A DNA stretch of 64,000 bases from Sediminispirochaeta smaragdinae DSM 11293 (lineage in GTDB: Bacteria > Spirochaetota > Spirochaetia > DSM-16054 > Sediminispirochaetaceae), in assembly GCF_000143985.1 (NCBI RefSeq), contig NC_014364.1:1-64000 (forward strand), read 5' to 3'. The notes below the pieces were generated by a model that saw only the letters and a program-made list of their open reading frames with translations, did not search any database and was not told the DNA's origin. The position numbers and the translations under genes were made by a program. Of the stretch, positions 1-8,784 are shown piece after piece. The first letter of the stretch is position 1; each line of letters begins with the position of its first letter.

Positions 1-10
1 TTTATAATTT

Positions 11-44
11 CTTTACCGGTATGGAATTAATAACAACGGTAAAG
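11..44. repeat. Short inverted repeat upstream of dnaA
   Basis: CTTTACCG at 11-18 and CGGTAAAG at 37-44 form a perfect 8-bp inverted repeat in the AT-rich sequence upstream of dnaA. It may be part of the origin or of the dnaA control region. No function can be assigned from sequence alone. Confidence 0.4.
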
Positions 45-106
45 TAATTGGAGGTATTTGCGACCTTTTAAGTTCTTTTGGCTCCGTACATTAGTGAAAA
101 GCAGCA

Positions 107-126
107 TGTGTATAACTTGTGAATAA
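107..126 (-). promoter_or_regulatory. oriC: Two DnaA boxes upstream of dnaA (oriC / autoregulation)
   Basis: TGTGTATAA (107-115) and TGTGAATAA (118-126) are the reverse complements of TTATACACA and TTATTCACA, each one or two bases from the consensus DnaA box TTATCCACA. They lie in tandem, in the same orientation, 24 bp before the dnaA ATG. This suits DnaA autoregulation or part of the chromosomal origin. A further 8/9 match, TGTGGATAT, lies at 1616-1624 in the dnaA-dnaN gap. Confidence 0.65.
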
Positions 127-149
127 TTCTTATAGTATTGAGGCTTTTA

Positions 150-1565
150 ATGAATACACAAAGCAGGTGGGACTTTTCCATCTTCTGGCAGGAAGCATTG
201 AACCAGTTGAAAAACGAACTATCGGACCAGGAGTTTGTTATGTGGTTCAGTAACATCTCCTATCACTCCTCCGAAGAGGGAAAGCTTATCCTTTCGGTTC
301 CCTCGGCATTCTACCGTGACCAGGTAAAACAGCGTTATACCGGCATAATAAAGGAAAAACTCTACGAACTATCCGGTTTTCAACTGGATGTCGATTTTAT
401 CGTTACAAAGCGAGCAACATCGGAATCGCCGAAGGAGAAAAATGAAGTTTCTGATACCCCTCAGCCCCCCATGGCGGTAAAACCGGTACCCGTATCGGTC
501 TCACCGGCTAAGAATGATCCCCCAAAAAAGCATCCCGATCTTAGACCCGATTACACGTTCGAGAATTTCGTTATTGGTGAGAATAACACCCTTGCGGCAA
601 ACGCTTGTATGGCCATCAGTAAAAATCCGGGAACTGCCTATAATCCCTGTCTGATATATGGGGGAGTAGGTCTTGGAAAAACGCATCTCATTCAGTCAAT
701 CGGAAATTATGCATGGGCACATAATCCCGACATAAAAATTGCTTATGTTACGGCGGAAACCTTCACCAACGAATTTATAGAGGCGATTCACCATAACAAA
801 AATCATCAATTCAAAAATAAATATAGAAAGGTCGATATCCTGCTTATCGACGATATCCATTTTCTCCAGGAAAAAACGGGAACACAAGAAGAACTCTTTC
901 ATACCTTCAACGCTTTGTATGAAACAAACAAGCAGCTTGTTTTTACCTGTGACCGTCCGGTGTCAGAGCTGAAACAGCTCACTGATCGGCTGAGAAGCCG
1001 GTTTGAACGTGGACTCAACGTCGACCTTCAGGCCCCAGCTTTTGAAACAAGGTTTGCCATTTTAAAGCAGAAGGTAGAAGAAAAAAAGGTACCGATAGAC
1101 GATGAAGTTATCGAACTCATTTGTCGAAACGTCACCACAAATGTAAGAGATCTCGAAGCCGCACTAACACGACTGATTGCCTATGCAGATCTCTTGCATA
1201 AGAAAGTGACCCTCGATATTGCCAGGCAGCAACTCAAAGATGTCTTTTCCAATCCCAAAATGAGTAATATCACCGTTGAAATGATACAGCGCGTTACTGC
1301 CGAATACTTCAATCTCTCCCCTAACGACCTTCGTGGTAAAAAAAGGACAAAAGCCATTGCCTTTCCCCGACAGATCGCCATGTATATTACCCGGGAAATA
1401 ACCGAATTCAGCACCACGGAAGTCGGTCTGGAATTTGGAGGGCGAGACCATACCACTGTTATGCATGCATGCCAACGAGTGGAAAGCAGAATGCAAACGG
1501 ATCCCAGCTTGGAACCTATCATCCAACGCATTGTACGGCAAATCAAAGAGTACGGGACAAAATAA
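150..1565 (+). CDS. dnaA: Chromosomal replication initiator DnaA
   Basis: DnaA binds DnaA boxes at oriC and melts the origin to load the replicative helicase. The 471-residue protein has the usual family length. Visible features: an N-terminal domain I with the W/F-rich start, a variable proline-rich linker (about residues 95-130), the AAA+ Walker A GGVGLGKTHL near residue 174, Walker B LLIDDIHFL near 230, and the C-terminal DnaA signature GGRDHTTVMHA near 429 that contacts the DnaA box. The ATG at 150 is preferred over the in-frame TTG at 138 because GAGG (140-143) sits 6 bp before it. It heads the origin cluster with dnaN and recF, and two DnaA boxes lie directly upstream. Confidence 0.98.
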   Translation: MNTQSRWDFSIFWQEALNQLKNELSDQEFVMWFSNISYHSSEEGKLILSVPSAFYRDQVKQRYTGIIKEKLYELSGFQLDVDFIVTKRATSESPKEKNEVSDTPQPPMAVKPVPVSVSPAKNDPPKKHPDLRPDYTFENFVIGENNTLAANACMAISKNPGTAYNPCLIYGGVGLGKTHLIQSIGNYAWAHNPDIKIAYVTAETFTNEFIEAIHHNKNHQFKNKYRKVDILLIDDIHFLQEKTGTQEELFHTFNALYETNKQLVFTCDRPVSELKQLTDRLRSRFERGLNVDLQAPAFETRFAILKQKVEEKKVPIDDEVIELICRNVTTNVRDLEAALTRLIAYADLLHKKVTLDIARQQLKDVFSNPKMSNITVEMIQRVTAEYFNLSPNDLRGKKRTKAIAFPRQIAMYITREITEFSTTEVGLEFGGRDHTTVMHACQRVESRMQTDPSLEPIIQRIVRQIKEYGTK

Positions 1566-1767
1566 TGAAAAGATGGTACAACTATGAGGAAGATATGTGC
1601 ATGAATACCGAAGGCTGTGGATATGTGCATTTTCATGGAATAACCTTTACAAGTTATTCAGATGGGCAACTATTTCTTTCAAAAGAAATTATGGCGGATA
1701 TTAACATATTCACCGTGCCTATTATTACTACTATTAATTAATATATACTGTAGGTAGGAGAGGAAAG
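1566..1767. other. dnaA-dnaN intergenic region, candidate origin part
   Basis: About 200 bp without a convincing gene. It contains a DnaA-box-like TGTGGATAT (1616-1624), an 8-bp hairpin ATTTCTTT/AAAGAAAT (1672-1689) and a very AT-rich run at about 1718-1748 that could be a DNA-unwinding element. In other spirochaetes the origin has been mapped or predicted next to dnaA. Assignment here is inference. The overlapping small reading frame 1469-1741 has no recognisable product and was not called. Confidence 0.4.
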
Positions 1768-2871
1768 ATGAAATTTACCTGCGAAAAAAACGCATTGTTG
1801 AAAGAAATTTCCATTGCCCAGGAAATCATCTCTACAAGAAATGCACTTTCAATTCTTTCAAACGTACTTCTCGAAGCCGACGATGGGTCTCTGACCATAA
1901 AAGCGACAGATTTGAAAGTAAGCTTCGAGACCAGAATACCAGTTGAAATTGCTGCTCCCGGAAGTACTACGGTCTTTTGTGACAAATTTTTGGGAATTCT
2001 TCGTTCCCTACCGGAAGGAGATATCGAGGTTGAACTGGTCGACAACAGAGTCATGATACGACCCCTCTTTCAGAAGATCAACTTTCAACTTAAGAGTATT
2101 GCCGGAGACAAATTCCCCGAATTGCAGGAAGTATCCGAAGATCTTTATTTTGAGATCCCTCAAAAGGATCTTATTGAGATGATCGGCCAGACAATCTTTG
2201 CTGTTTCCGATGATGAGACTCGTTATTACATGAACGGAGTCTATGTGGAGCAGGACGGTGAAAGTATTTCCATGGTGGCTACCGACGGGAGAAGGCTTTC
2301 CCTTATCAAACGGCGAATAGAATCCGAATTGAAGGAATTCGACGCCGTGATCATTCCTCCGAAGGTTCTTCAGCTTATCAGAAAGCTTTCATCAGGAGAG
2401 GGAAATCTGAAAATTGCTATTTCCGACCGGAATATATTCGTTCAGTTTGATGATCAACGGATTACCAGCAACCTCATTGAAGGACAATTTCCCAATTATC
2501 GGCGGGTCATTCCCGACAGTCAGGATTACCAGTTGGTTGTCAACCGTGATCAGCTTGAAGAGGCTCTTAAACGTGTATCGCTTTTGGTTGAGCAGAAATC
2601 AAGAAGGGTCTATCTCAGTGTTGAGAACGCAATGATGCGACTTACCAGTGAAGAGAGTGATATTGGTGTCGCCAAGGAAGAACTTTCCTGTAGTTATGAG
2701 GGACCTGAGACCACCATAGCGTTGAATTATCTTTACCTTGCCGAACCCTTGAAGGTTATGCGCTGTGAAGAAGTCGTTCTTCGTTTTACTGAAGCAAATA
2801 AGGCGATCACCCTCGAACCGGTTCCTGAAGGCGATTATTTCCATATCATTATGCCGATGCAGCTGGATTAA
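1768..2871 (+). CDS. dnaN: DNA polymerase III sliding clamp (beta subunit)
   Basis: The beta clamp is a ring-shaped homodimer that tethers DNA polymerase III and many repair proteins to DNA. The 367-residue length and the three repeated clamp domains of about 120 residues each match the family. Recognisable segments are the N-terminal MKFTCEKNALLKEI, the central MVATDGRRLSL (about residue 170) and the C-terminal IIMPMQLD resembling the family's 'MPMRL' ending. The Shine-Dalgarno GGAGAGGAAAG lies immediately before the ATG. recF starts 8 bp after the stop, so the two are probably co-transcribed. Confidence 0.98.
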   Translation: MKFTCEKNALLKEISIAQEIISTRNALSILSNVLLEADDGSLTIKATDLKVSFETRIPVEIAAPGSTTVFCDKFLGILRSLPEGDIEVELVDNRVMIRPLFQKINFQLKSIAGDKFPELQEVSEDLYFEIPQKDLIEMIGQTIFAVSDDETRYYMNGVYVEQDGESISMVATDGRRLSLIKRRIESELKEFDAVIIPPKVLQLIRKLSSGEGNLKIAISDRNIFVQFDDQRITSNLIEGQFPNYRRVIPDSQDYQLVVNRDQLEEALKRVSLLVEQKSRRVYLSVENAMMRLTSEESDIGVAKEELSCSYEGPETTIALNYLYLAEPLKVMRCEEVVLRFTEANKAITLEPVPEGDYFHIIMPMQLD

Positions 2872-2879
2872 GTGAAGCC

Positions 2880-3956
2880 ATGGGGTTTTTAGCCCTGAAG
2901 ACATATCAATATAGAAACCTAAAAGACGCGGAGGTGTGCCTTGACGCACCCCGCGTTTTTCTTGTGGGGGAGAATGGCCAGGGAAAGAGTAATCTGCTCG
3001 AGGCTATTTATCTATTGAGTTTTGGTTCTTCTTTTAGAACAAGGCGAGATCAGGAGCTTATTCGCCGGGGATGCGGTGAACTTGCGCTTCATGGAAAAAC
3101 CGCCGAGCATGATATATCCTTTTTGCTTTCAGGCAAGAACGGAACAACAAAAAGCATTAAGCTTGATGGAAAGCCTGTTACCGATCGAAAAGAGCTTGTA
3201 CGTATCTTTCCGGCCATTGTTTTTTGTCACGACGATATCTCATTTGTAAACGGATCGCCGGAAAGAAGGCGCTGGTTTTTCGACCAAACAATGAGTCTTC
3301 ATGAACCGCTTTTTATCGACACCCTTCGATCCTATCGCAAAATTTTGAAATTACGAAATATGGCCTTGAAAGAAGATCGCAGAGATCTCCTTGATGTTTA
3401 CGATATACAGTTGGCAAGGGCCGGGATGGAGATCCAGGAAAAGCGAAGAGAGGCAATAGAAGGCTTTAATACAACATTTTCTTCACTCCATGAGAAGGTT
3501 TCGGGTCTGGAGGGGGAAATGAAGATTGCCTATCGTCCCAGTTGGAAGGGATGTAAAGGCGAGGAAGATGTTGGTGTTCTTCTTCATCGAAGGAGGGAGA
3601 GTGATTTAGAAATGAAGACCTCCGGATCCGGTCCTCATCGAGATCGTTTTGCCTTTCTTCTTGAGGGGAGGGATTTTTCTTCCATTGCTTCCACCGGTCA
3701 ACTTCGACTTCTTTCCCTGCTTCTTAGGGTTGGACAGGCCCGATTTTTCTATGAGAAGTGTGGAAGACGGCCGGTACTGCTACTTGATGATGTACTTTTG
3801 GAGCTTGATCCGAGACGAAGGCAGCGCTTTTTGGGAACACTTCCGGAAGCCGATCAGATTTTTTTTACCTTTCTTCCCGATAGGCAGTATTCTGAACTGA
3901 AGGGAAACGATACCATGCTTTTACGGGTGAAAGAGGGTGAGTTTATTGAAGAATAG
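2880..3956 (+). CDS. recF: DNA replication and repair protein RecF
   Basis: RecF is an SMC-like ATPase that helps load RecA at single-strand gaps bordered by duplex DNA. The 358 residues include the Walker A GENGQGKSN (about residues 30-38), the ABC-type signature STGQLRLLSL (about 273) and Walker B VLLLDDVLLELD (about 299), in the order expected for RecF. The start is 8 bp after dnaN. The next gene, DUF721, begins 8 bp after the stop with AGGAGG ahead of it. This position is the common one for recF in bacterial origin clusters. Confidence 0.97.
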   Translation: MGFLALKTYQYRNLKDAEVCLDAPRVFLVGENGQGKSNLLEAIYLLSFGSSFRTRRDQELIRRGCGELALHGKTAEHDISFLLSGKNGTTKSIKLDGKPVTDRKELVRIFPAIVFCHDDISFVNGSPERRRWFFDQTMSLHEPLFIDTLRSYRKILKLRNMALKEDRRDLLDVYDIQLARAGMEIQEKRREAIEGFNTTFSSLHEKVSGLEGEMKIAYRPSWKGCKGEEDVGVLLHRRRESDLEMKTSGSGPHRDRFAFLLEGRDFSSIASTGQLRLLSLLLRVGQARFFYEKCGRRPVLLLDDVLLELDPRRRQRFLGTLPEADQIFFTFLPDRQYSELKGNDTMLLRVKEGEFIEE

Positions 3957-3964
3957 GAGGCCTA

Positions 3965-4435
3965 ATGAAAAAGGCATCGGAGATTCTGTCTCAGTTTTTT
4001 GATCAGGCACAGTTGGAAAAGGCCCAGAAATACAGCTCTTTTTTCCGTAGTTGGAGAACAATTGTCGGTATCGATATTGCAAGTCATACTCGGGTAAGGG
4101 AGATAGAGCGGGATGTTTTAATTGTGGAGGCAGATCATCCGGGTTGGGCTCAGATGATAGAATTGAAAAAACGACGAATCCTTCGGGATATCAACAAAAA
4201 GTATCCGGAATTTTCTTTGAGTAATATTAGGGTATGGATTGTACAGCAATTAGGGGCTGTCTATCCGGTAGAACGAGAAGAGGGCAATAGGAATGAGTGG
4301 CACTATGAGCCTCCCGTTTTTGGTGAAAAAGAAAAAAACGAGAGAAAAAGTGCCGGTGATGACGGCCGTTTACAGCAGATGCTCGATAGTATTGGGAAGA
4401 TGGTTAAGGGTTCTGAGAGGGATAATCGCCATTGA
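3965..4435 (+). CDS. DUF721 protein, DciA-like candidate helicase loader
   Basis: The 156-residue protein matches the DUF721 family. Its N-terminal 95 residues show the family pattern: a helical start, then FRSWRTIVGIDIASHTRV (about residues 27-44), a short beta hairpin DVLIVEADHPGWAQ (about 50-63) and a basic helix IELKKRRILRDI. DciA, the ancestral DnaB helicase loader of bacteria lacking DnaC/DnaI, belongs to this family. The C-terminal tail (about 105-156) is charged and low complexity. It lies in the origin cluster directly after recF, which agrees with a replication role. Family membership is fairly secure; the helicase-loading role is inferred. Confidence 0.75.
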   Translation: MKKASEILSQFFDQAQLEKAQKYSSFFRSWRTIVGIDIASHTRVREIERDVLIVEADHPGWAQMIELKKRRILRDINKKYPEFSLSNIRVWIVQQLGAVYPVEREEGNRNEWHYEPPVFGEKEKNERKSAGDDGRLQQMLDSIGKMVKGSERDNRH

Positions 4436-4461
4436 CATTCCCGACGGATGCAGCGTATACT
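4432..4461 (+). promoter_or_regulatory. Sigma-70-type promoter for rpmH-rnpA-yidC
   Basis: TTGACA (4432-4437) and TATACT (4456-4461) are separated by 18 bp and precede rpmH by about 55 bp. The -35 box overlaps the stop codon of the DUF721 gene, so rpmH and the genes after it have their own promoter within the cluster. Confidence 0.75.
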
Positions 4462-4516
4462 TTGGCACTCATTGGGACAAAAGCGCTGTATAGCGATACA
4501 ATAAGGAGTTGCTTCT

Positions 4517-4672
4517 ATGAAAAGGACTTACCAGCCTAGCAGGGTAAAGCGCAACAGAAAATTTGGCTTTCGAGCACGCATGAAAACCCGCGGCGGGCGG
4601 CTTGTTCTTGCCAGACGCCGAAAAAAAGGTAGAAAAAAGCTTTCTGTTGCTGATGAGAAAAAGCCTTACTAA
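4517..4672 (+). CDS. rpmH: 50S ribosomal protein L34
   Basis: A 51-residue, highly basic ribosomal protein of the large subunit. The sequence starts [18 protein letters not shown] and contains [20 protein letters not shown], diagnostic for L34. GGAG at 4505-4508 is the ribosome-binding site. The 3' end runs past the probable start of rnpA, giving a 20-bp out-of-frame overlap. This links translation of the two genes. Confidence 0.97.
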   Translation: MKRTYQPSRVKRNRKFGFRARMKTRGGRLVLARRRKKGRKKLSVADEKKPY

Positions 4673-5030
4673 GAGGGATAGATTGAAACACTCGGCCGAC
4701 ATCGGCCGAGTGTTCTCTTCACGAACCAGGGTGTCCTGCCTTGGCGCGAAACTGATGTATCGAACAAATAATACAGAAAGGAACCGTTTTACGGTTACCC
4801 TGGTTAGAAAGTATGGAAATGCCGTTCAGAGAAACCGGGCAAAGAGAGTAGCCCGGGAGGCTTATCGGCTCATTAAGCCTGAAATCCGACAGGGATATGA
4901 CATGGTCTTGCTTTTGTATCGATCTGAAGATACATTGTCCAATCGTAGCCGTCAATTGAGCGATTTATTACACAAGGCACAACTTCTTGGAAAGCGGCAT
5001 CCGCTTTTTCTCTCAATCAAGGACCAGTAG
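4653..5030 (+). CDS. rnpA: Ribonuclease P protein component
   Basis: The protein subunit of RNase P assists the catalytic RNA in 5' maturation of tRNA precursors. From the ATG at 4653 it is 125 residues. Signature elements: [19 protein letters not shown] at the start (substrate-binding cleft) and the RNR motif as [17 protein letters not shown] near residue 66. The same frame stays open upstream to an ATG at 4602, inside rpmH, which would give 142 residues. The shorter start is chosen because family members begin just before the LxKRxRL motif. yidC begins 8 bp after the stop; no yidD lies between. Confidence 0.93.
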   Translation: MRKSLTKRDRLKHSADIGRVFSSRTRVSCLGAKLMYRTNNTERNRFTVTLVRKYGNAVQRNRAKRVAREAYRLIKPEIRQGYDMVLLLYRSEDTLSNRSRQLSDLLHKAQLLGKRHPLFLSIKDQ

Positions 5031-5038
5031 GAGAAGGT

Positions 5039-6796
5039 ATGGACAAAAGAACTTTGCTGGCGGTTATTCTTTCAACCATTGTTATTTCCGTCGGTTTCAT
5101 GATTCAAAATACGTTTTTTGCTCCTCCCCTTCCCGAGTCACCGGCTGTTACAGAACAAGCCGAGGCCTCCGGGAATACAAATGCTTCCGATGGATCTGTT
5201 TCATCGAATGATAATTCTCAACAGCAGCCGACGGCTCCTGTTTTACAGGCCCAAGGTATCATTCCTTTTGGTGATGAGCCTGGGGAGAAGATGGTTTCTC
5301 TCGACACAAAGGTATTTAAAGCAACCTTCAGCAGCCGAGGGGCTCTTTTGACCAGCATGAAGTTGAAAGAGCACTTTGAAAATGGAGAGCCGCTGGAGAT
5401 GATTTGGCGGGGAAACGATGCAGAGGGGGCTTTCGGTATATCTTTTGGTGGACCGGAAAGAGAGATAGCACATGTTCCGTTTTTTGTCCGGAATATCGAT
5501 GAGAATACGCTCGAATTTTACCGTGAGTTTGCAGTACAAACCTCTTCAGGTCCCGTTCCCTTCACTTTGACCAAGCGTTTTCGGTTTAATCCTTCCGATT
5601 ATCTTTTCGAGGTCTTGGTTAAGATTGAGAATAGTGTGAATGCCTATCCAGCCCTCGACGAAGATGGGTATGCCTACACGCTATCCTTTGGTCCTCAGAT
5701 TGGTCCCCAGGTTGAAAAAATGGATGGTAGATATGCCTATCGTCGTTATTTTACCTATGAAAACGGGAAACAGAAAAATTATCGAATGAAAAACGGTTCT
5801 GTTTCCGTTGATAATCGGGTAAGTTGGGCTGCCGTACTTGGAAAGTATTTTGCGGTTATCGGGGTTCCCGATGCAACCGACTATGATCTTCTTTTTACCG
5901 AAGGTTCCGAGCCCGGTTTGCCGACAACTTCGCGACTTTTCTTTTCCAGACCTCCTCTGAAAAGCAGCGTAAGCGAGGATGTTTTTCGTTTTTACATGGG
6001 ACCGAAGATCAGCCGTGTCCTGACACAGTACAACGATCCGGATAAAAATGGCTTCGGAACTCGTGACCTTCATCTTGAGGAGGTTATGGACCAGGGCCGT
6101 TTGCTTGGCTGGCTTGAGGTCATAATGAAAAAGTTGCTTGTCTTCTTTTATTCGATTATTCCAAATTGGGGTGTAGCCATCATTCTCCTTACCATTTTGG
6201 TCAAGGTCGTATTGTTTCCGATAACACATAAAAGCTACGAATCGACTAGTAAGATGCAGATGCTGCAGCCCAAGATGAAGGAGATTCAGGATAAGTATCG
6301 GGACAACCCGAACAAAATGAATCAGGAAATGGCGGAGCTTTATAAACGGGAAAAAGTGAATCCTATGGGAGGATGTCTTCCCATGCTTCTTCAAATGCCG
6401 ATGTTCATTGCCATGTACGGCCTTTTTAACAAGTATTTCGATCTTCGTGGCTCCTCGTTTATTCCCGGTTGGATTACCGACCTGTCGAGTCCCGAATCAG
6501 TATATAGTTTTGCACCCTTCAAAATTCCGATTCTGGGATGGAGCGATATACGGTTGCTTCCTATGTTTTTCGTTGCAACGATGATTCTCTCCAGTAAGAT
6601 GACGCAAAGTCCCTCGTCTGCAGGAAGCCAGAACAGTAGCATGAAGATGATGACCTACATGATGCCTATCTTTTTCTTCTTCTTTCTCTACAATGCTCCC
6701 TCCGGTCTGCTGGTTTACTGGATTGTTACCAACGTGCTGACGATAGGTCAGCAGAAGGCAATCTCAAAGATACAGAAGCGTAAGGAGGAAGGGTGA
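5039..6796 (+). CDS. yidC: Membrane protein insertase YidC
   Basis: YidC inserts and folds inner-membrane proteins, alone or with SecYEG. The 585 residues have the layout of Gram-negative YidC: an N-terminal membrane anchor (about 5-24), a large periplasmic beta-sandwich domain (about 70-350), then a conserved C-terminal insertase core starting near LVFFYSIIPNWGVAIILLTI (about 372). A cytoplasmic charged hairpin rich in K, M and Q follows. The last two membrane helices include MPIFFFFFLYNAPSGLLVYW. The linker after the first helix is S/N/Q-rich. AGGAGAAGG precedes the ATG. It is the third gene of the rpmH-rnpA-yidC-jag string. Confidence 0.97.
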   Translation: MDKRTLLAVILSTIVISVGFMIQNTFFAPPLPESPAVTEQAEASGNTNASDGSVSSNDNSQQQPTAPVLQAQGIIPFGDEPGEKMVSLDTKVFKATFSSRGALLTSMKLKEHFENGEPLEMIWRGNDAEGAFGISFGGPEREIAHVPFFVRNIDENTLEFYREFAVQTSSGPVPFTLTKRFRFNPSDYLFEVLVKIENSVNAYPALDEDGYAYTLSFGPQIGPQVEKMDGRYAYRRYFTYENGKQKNYRMKNGSVSVDNRVSWAAVLGKYFAVIGVPDATDYDLLFTEGSEPGLPTTSRLFFSRPPLKSSVSEDVFRFYMGPKISRVLTQYNDPDKNGFGTRDLHLEEVMDQGRLLGWLEVIMKKLLVFFYSIIPNWGVAIILLTILVKVVLFPITHKSYESTSKMQMLQPKMKEIQDKYRDNPNKMNQEMAELYKREKVNPMGGCLPMLLQMPMFIAMYGLFNKYFDLRGSSFIPGWITDLSSPESVYSFAPFKIPILGWSDIRLLPMFFVATMILSSKMTQSPSSAGSQNSSMKMMTYMMPIFFFFFLYNAPSGLLVYWIVTNVLTIGQQKAISKIQKRKEEG

Positions 6797-6835
6797 TGAA
6801 TGTGACATCCCGTTTACTCCAAGGAGATAAAATAT

Positions 6836-7519
6836 ATGGTAAAAGAATTCGAAGGAAAGACCGAAAAGGAGGCGATCGATAACGCAGTTTCAGCACTGAA
6901 TATTGACCGTGAAGAGTTTGACGTTGAGATTGTCGAATCCGTTAAGGGCGGCCTTTTCCGAAAAGGTGCAGTAAAGATCAGGGTTTTTATTGAAGACGAC
7001 GATGATGGCTTTGATGTCGGCGATCGTTACAGCGAAGATGTTGATCCTCAGGCCCAAGACGATTTTGAAAAGGCCTCGGTGACGTTTCTTGAAACACTGA
7101 TCGAAAAGATGGGTTTTCCTGGTACGGTTTCCATCAATTTCAGGGAAGAAAAGAAAATTGGTTTAACGATTGATTCCCAACATTCCGGTATTCTGATAGG
7201 AAAAAAAGGAAAAAATCTTGATGCATTGCAGCTTTTGGTTAATGTGTATTGCGGGAAGCTGCATGAGGGACGCCGAGTTATTGTCGATGCTGAGAATTAT
7301 CGAAGCAGGCACGAGGAAAGCATTATCCGTCTTGCCGACAGAACTGCGGCACAGGTACGGAAGACTAAGCGTTCCCGGCTCCTTGAACCGATGAATCCCT
7401 TTGAAAGGCGATTGGTCCACACTACCTTGAATGATATCGATGATGTGGAAACCAGGAGTGAAGGCGAAGGCCTTTATAAACAAGTCCGGATCATTTACAA
7501 GGGTTCGGCAAACTATTAA
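6836..7519 (+). CDS. jag: RNA-binding protein Jag/KhpB
   Basis: A 227-residue cytoplasmic RNA-binding protein of the Jag (KhpB/SpoIIIJ-associated) family. Visible domains: an N-terminal Jag_N domain with EFEGKTEKEAIDNAV and KGGLFRKGAVKIRV (about 4-50), a KH domain with the GILIGKKGKNLDALQ loop (about 117-131), and a C-terminal R3H domain with RRLVHTTLND and SEGEGLYKQVRI (about 180-223). A charged linker of Asp residues lies between Jag_N and KH. It follows yidC by 39 bp, the usual linkage. The gene is closed by the terminator hairpin at 7547-7573. Confidence 0.95.
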   Translation: MVKEFEGKTEKEAIDNAVSALNIDREEFDVEIVESVKGGLFRKGAVKIRVFIEDDDDGFDVGDRYSEDVDPQAQDDFEKASVTFLETLIEKMGFPGTVSINFREEKKIGLTIDSQHSGILIGKKGKNLDALQLLVNVYCGKLHEGRRVIVDAENYRSRHEESIIRLADRTAAQVRKTKRSRLLEPMNPFERRLVHTTLNDIDDVETRSEGEGLYKQVRIIYKGSANY

Positions 7520-7546
7520 AATTATTATAAATATGAGTTAAGGATG

Positions 7547-7585
7547 ACCCCAACTGGCTTAGCAGGTTGGGGTTGTTTTCTCTTT
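7547..7585 (+). terminator. Rho-independent terminator between jag and metK
   Basis: ACCCCAAC (7547-7554) pairs with GTTGGGGT (7566-7573), with an 11-nt loop, followed by the T-rich tract TGTTTTCTCTTTTT. This ends the origin-cluster transcript. The position 34 bp before metK could also allow attenuation, but no known SAM-riboswitch core is visible. Confidence 0.85.
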
Positions 7586-7606
7586 TTCGTATGTAGGAGA
7601 AAAGCT

Positions 7607-8773
7607 ATGGATACAAAAAGGAAAGTACTTTTTACTTCAGAGTCTGTCAGTGAGGGACATCCCGATAAGGTATGTGATCAAATTTCCGACGCCGTTCTTG
7701 ATGCCTGTTTGCGGGAGGATTCCACTTCGAGGGTTGCCTGTGAGACCTTTACAACTACGGGGATGGTTCTTGTCGGTGGAGAGATCAGTACCTCTACCTA
7801 CGTTAATCTTCAGGATGTGGTTCGAGGTGTTGTGAAGCGGATAGGGTACGATCGGCCGGAGTATGGCCTTGATTGGGAATCCATGGCTGTTATCGATACA
7901 ATTCATAATCAGAGCAGTGACATCTCCATGGGCGTTACCGCAGGTGAGAATAAGTATAAATCCCAGGGAGCCGGGGATCAGGGAATGATGTTCGGTTTTG
8001 CCTGCAATGAAACCGAAGAGCTTATGCCAGCACCCATCATCTTTGCCCACCGTCTGCTGCAAAAAGCGGCAGCAGTACGAAAGTCGGGGGAATGTTCCTG
8101 GATGCGGCCGGATGCAAAGAGTCAGGTTACCGTTCAATACGAAGGTGGAAAGCCGGTGCGGATCGATACCATTGTCATCAGCCATCAGCATAGCCCTTCG
8201 GTTTCGATAAAAGAGATAGAAGCGAGTCTCCGCAAACGGGTCATAGAACCTGTTCTCGGCGATACGGGACTGATAGACGAGAAGACACGGTTTTTCATCA
8301 ATCCGACGGGACGCTTTGTGATAGGAGGTCCTCATGGTGATTCGGGACTTACCGGTAGAAAGATTATTGTCGATACCTACGGCGGTATGGGGCGTCACGG
8401 CGGAGGGGCTTTCAGTGGAAAGGACCCAAGTAAAGTAGATCGTTCGGCCGCTTACATGGCCCGCTATGTGGCGAAAAACATTGTTGCGGCGGGATTGTGC
8501 GATCGATGTGAGTTGGAACTCTCTTATGCCATTGGCGTTCCCTTCCCCATTTCGGTTATGGTGGATACCTTCGGAACGGCTACTGTGCCCGAAGAGCGGA
8601 TTGAAGCTGCAGTTGAGAAGGTTTTTGATCTCTCTCCCGAGGGAATTATCAGGGAATTGGGTCTTTTGGCGCCTATCTACGAAGCGACGGCGGCATACGG
8701 TCACTTTGGAAGAGACGGTTTTTCCTGGGAACGGGTAGACAAGACCGAAGAGCTGAAAAAGGCCGTTGGTTGA
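7607..8773 (+). CDS. metK: S-adenosylmethionine synthetase
   Basis: MetK makes S-adenosylmethionine from methionine and ATP. From the ATG at 7607 (AGGAGA 9 bp before) the protein is 388 residues, typical for the family. Motifs in order: [13 protein letters not shown] (about 9-21), the hexapeptide-type region [16 protein letters not shown] (about 118-133), and the phosphate loop [19 protein letters not shown] (about 265-283). The in-frame upstream start at 7544 lies inside the terminator hairpin and is rejected. It is transcribed separately from jag. Confidence 0.97.
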   Translation: MDTKRKVLFTSESVSEGHPDKVCDQISDAVLDACLREDSTSRVACETFTTTGMVLVGGEISTSTYVNLQDVVRGVVKRIGYDRPEYGLDWESMAVIDTIHNQSSDISMGVTAGENKYKSQGAGDQGMMFGFACNETEELMPAPIIFAHRLLQKAAAVRKSGECSWMRPDAKSQVTVQYEGGKPVRIDTIVISHQHSPSVSIKEIEASLRKRVIEPVLGDTGLIDEKTRFFINPTGRFVIGGPHGDSGLTGRKIIVDTYGGMGRHGGGAFSGKDPSKVDRSAAYMARYVAKNIVAAGLCDRCELELSYAIGVPFPISVMVDTFGTATVPEERIEAAVEKVFDLSPEGIIRELGLLAPIYEATAAYGHFGRDGFSWERVDKTEELKKAVG

Positions 8774-8784
8774 CACGGCCATAG

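Noticed and set aside
1469-1741. Small gene between dnaA and dnaN
   Set aside because: Overlaps the conserved dnaA C terminus, has no ribosome-binding site and yields no recognisable protein. The region looks like origin sequence.
7520-7606. SAM riboswitch before metK
   Set aside because: Only an 8-bp terminator hairpin with a T tract is visible. None of the multi-helix SAM riboswitch cores can be recognised in the 87 bp available.
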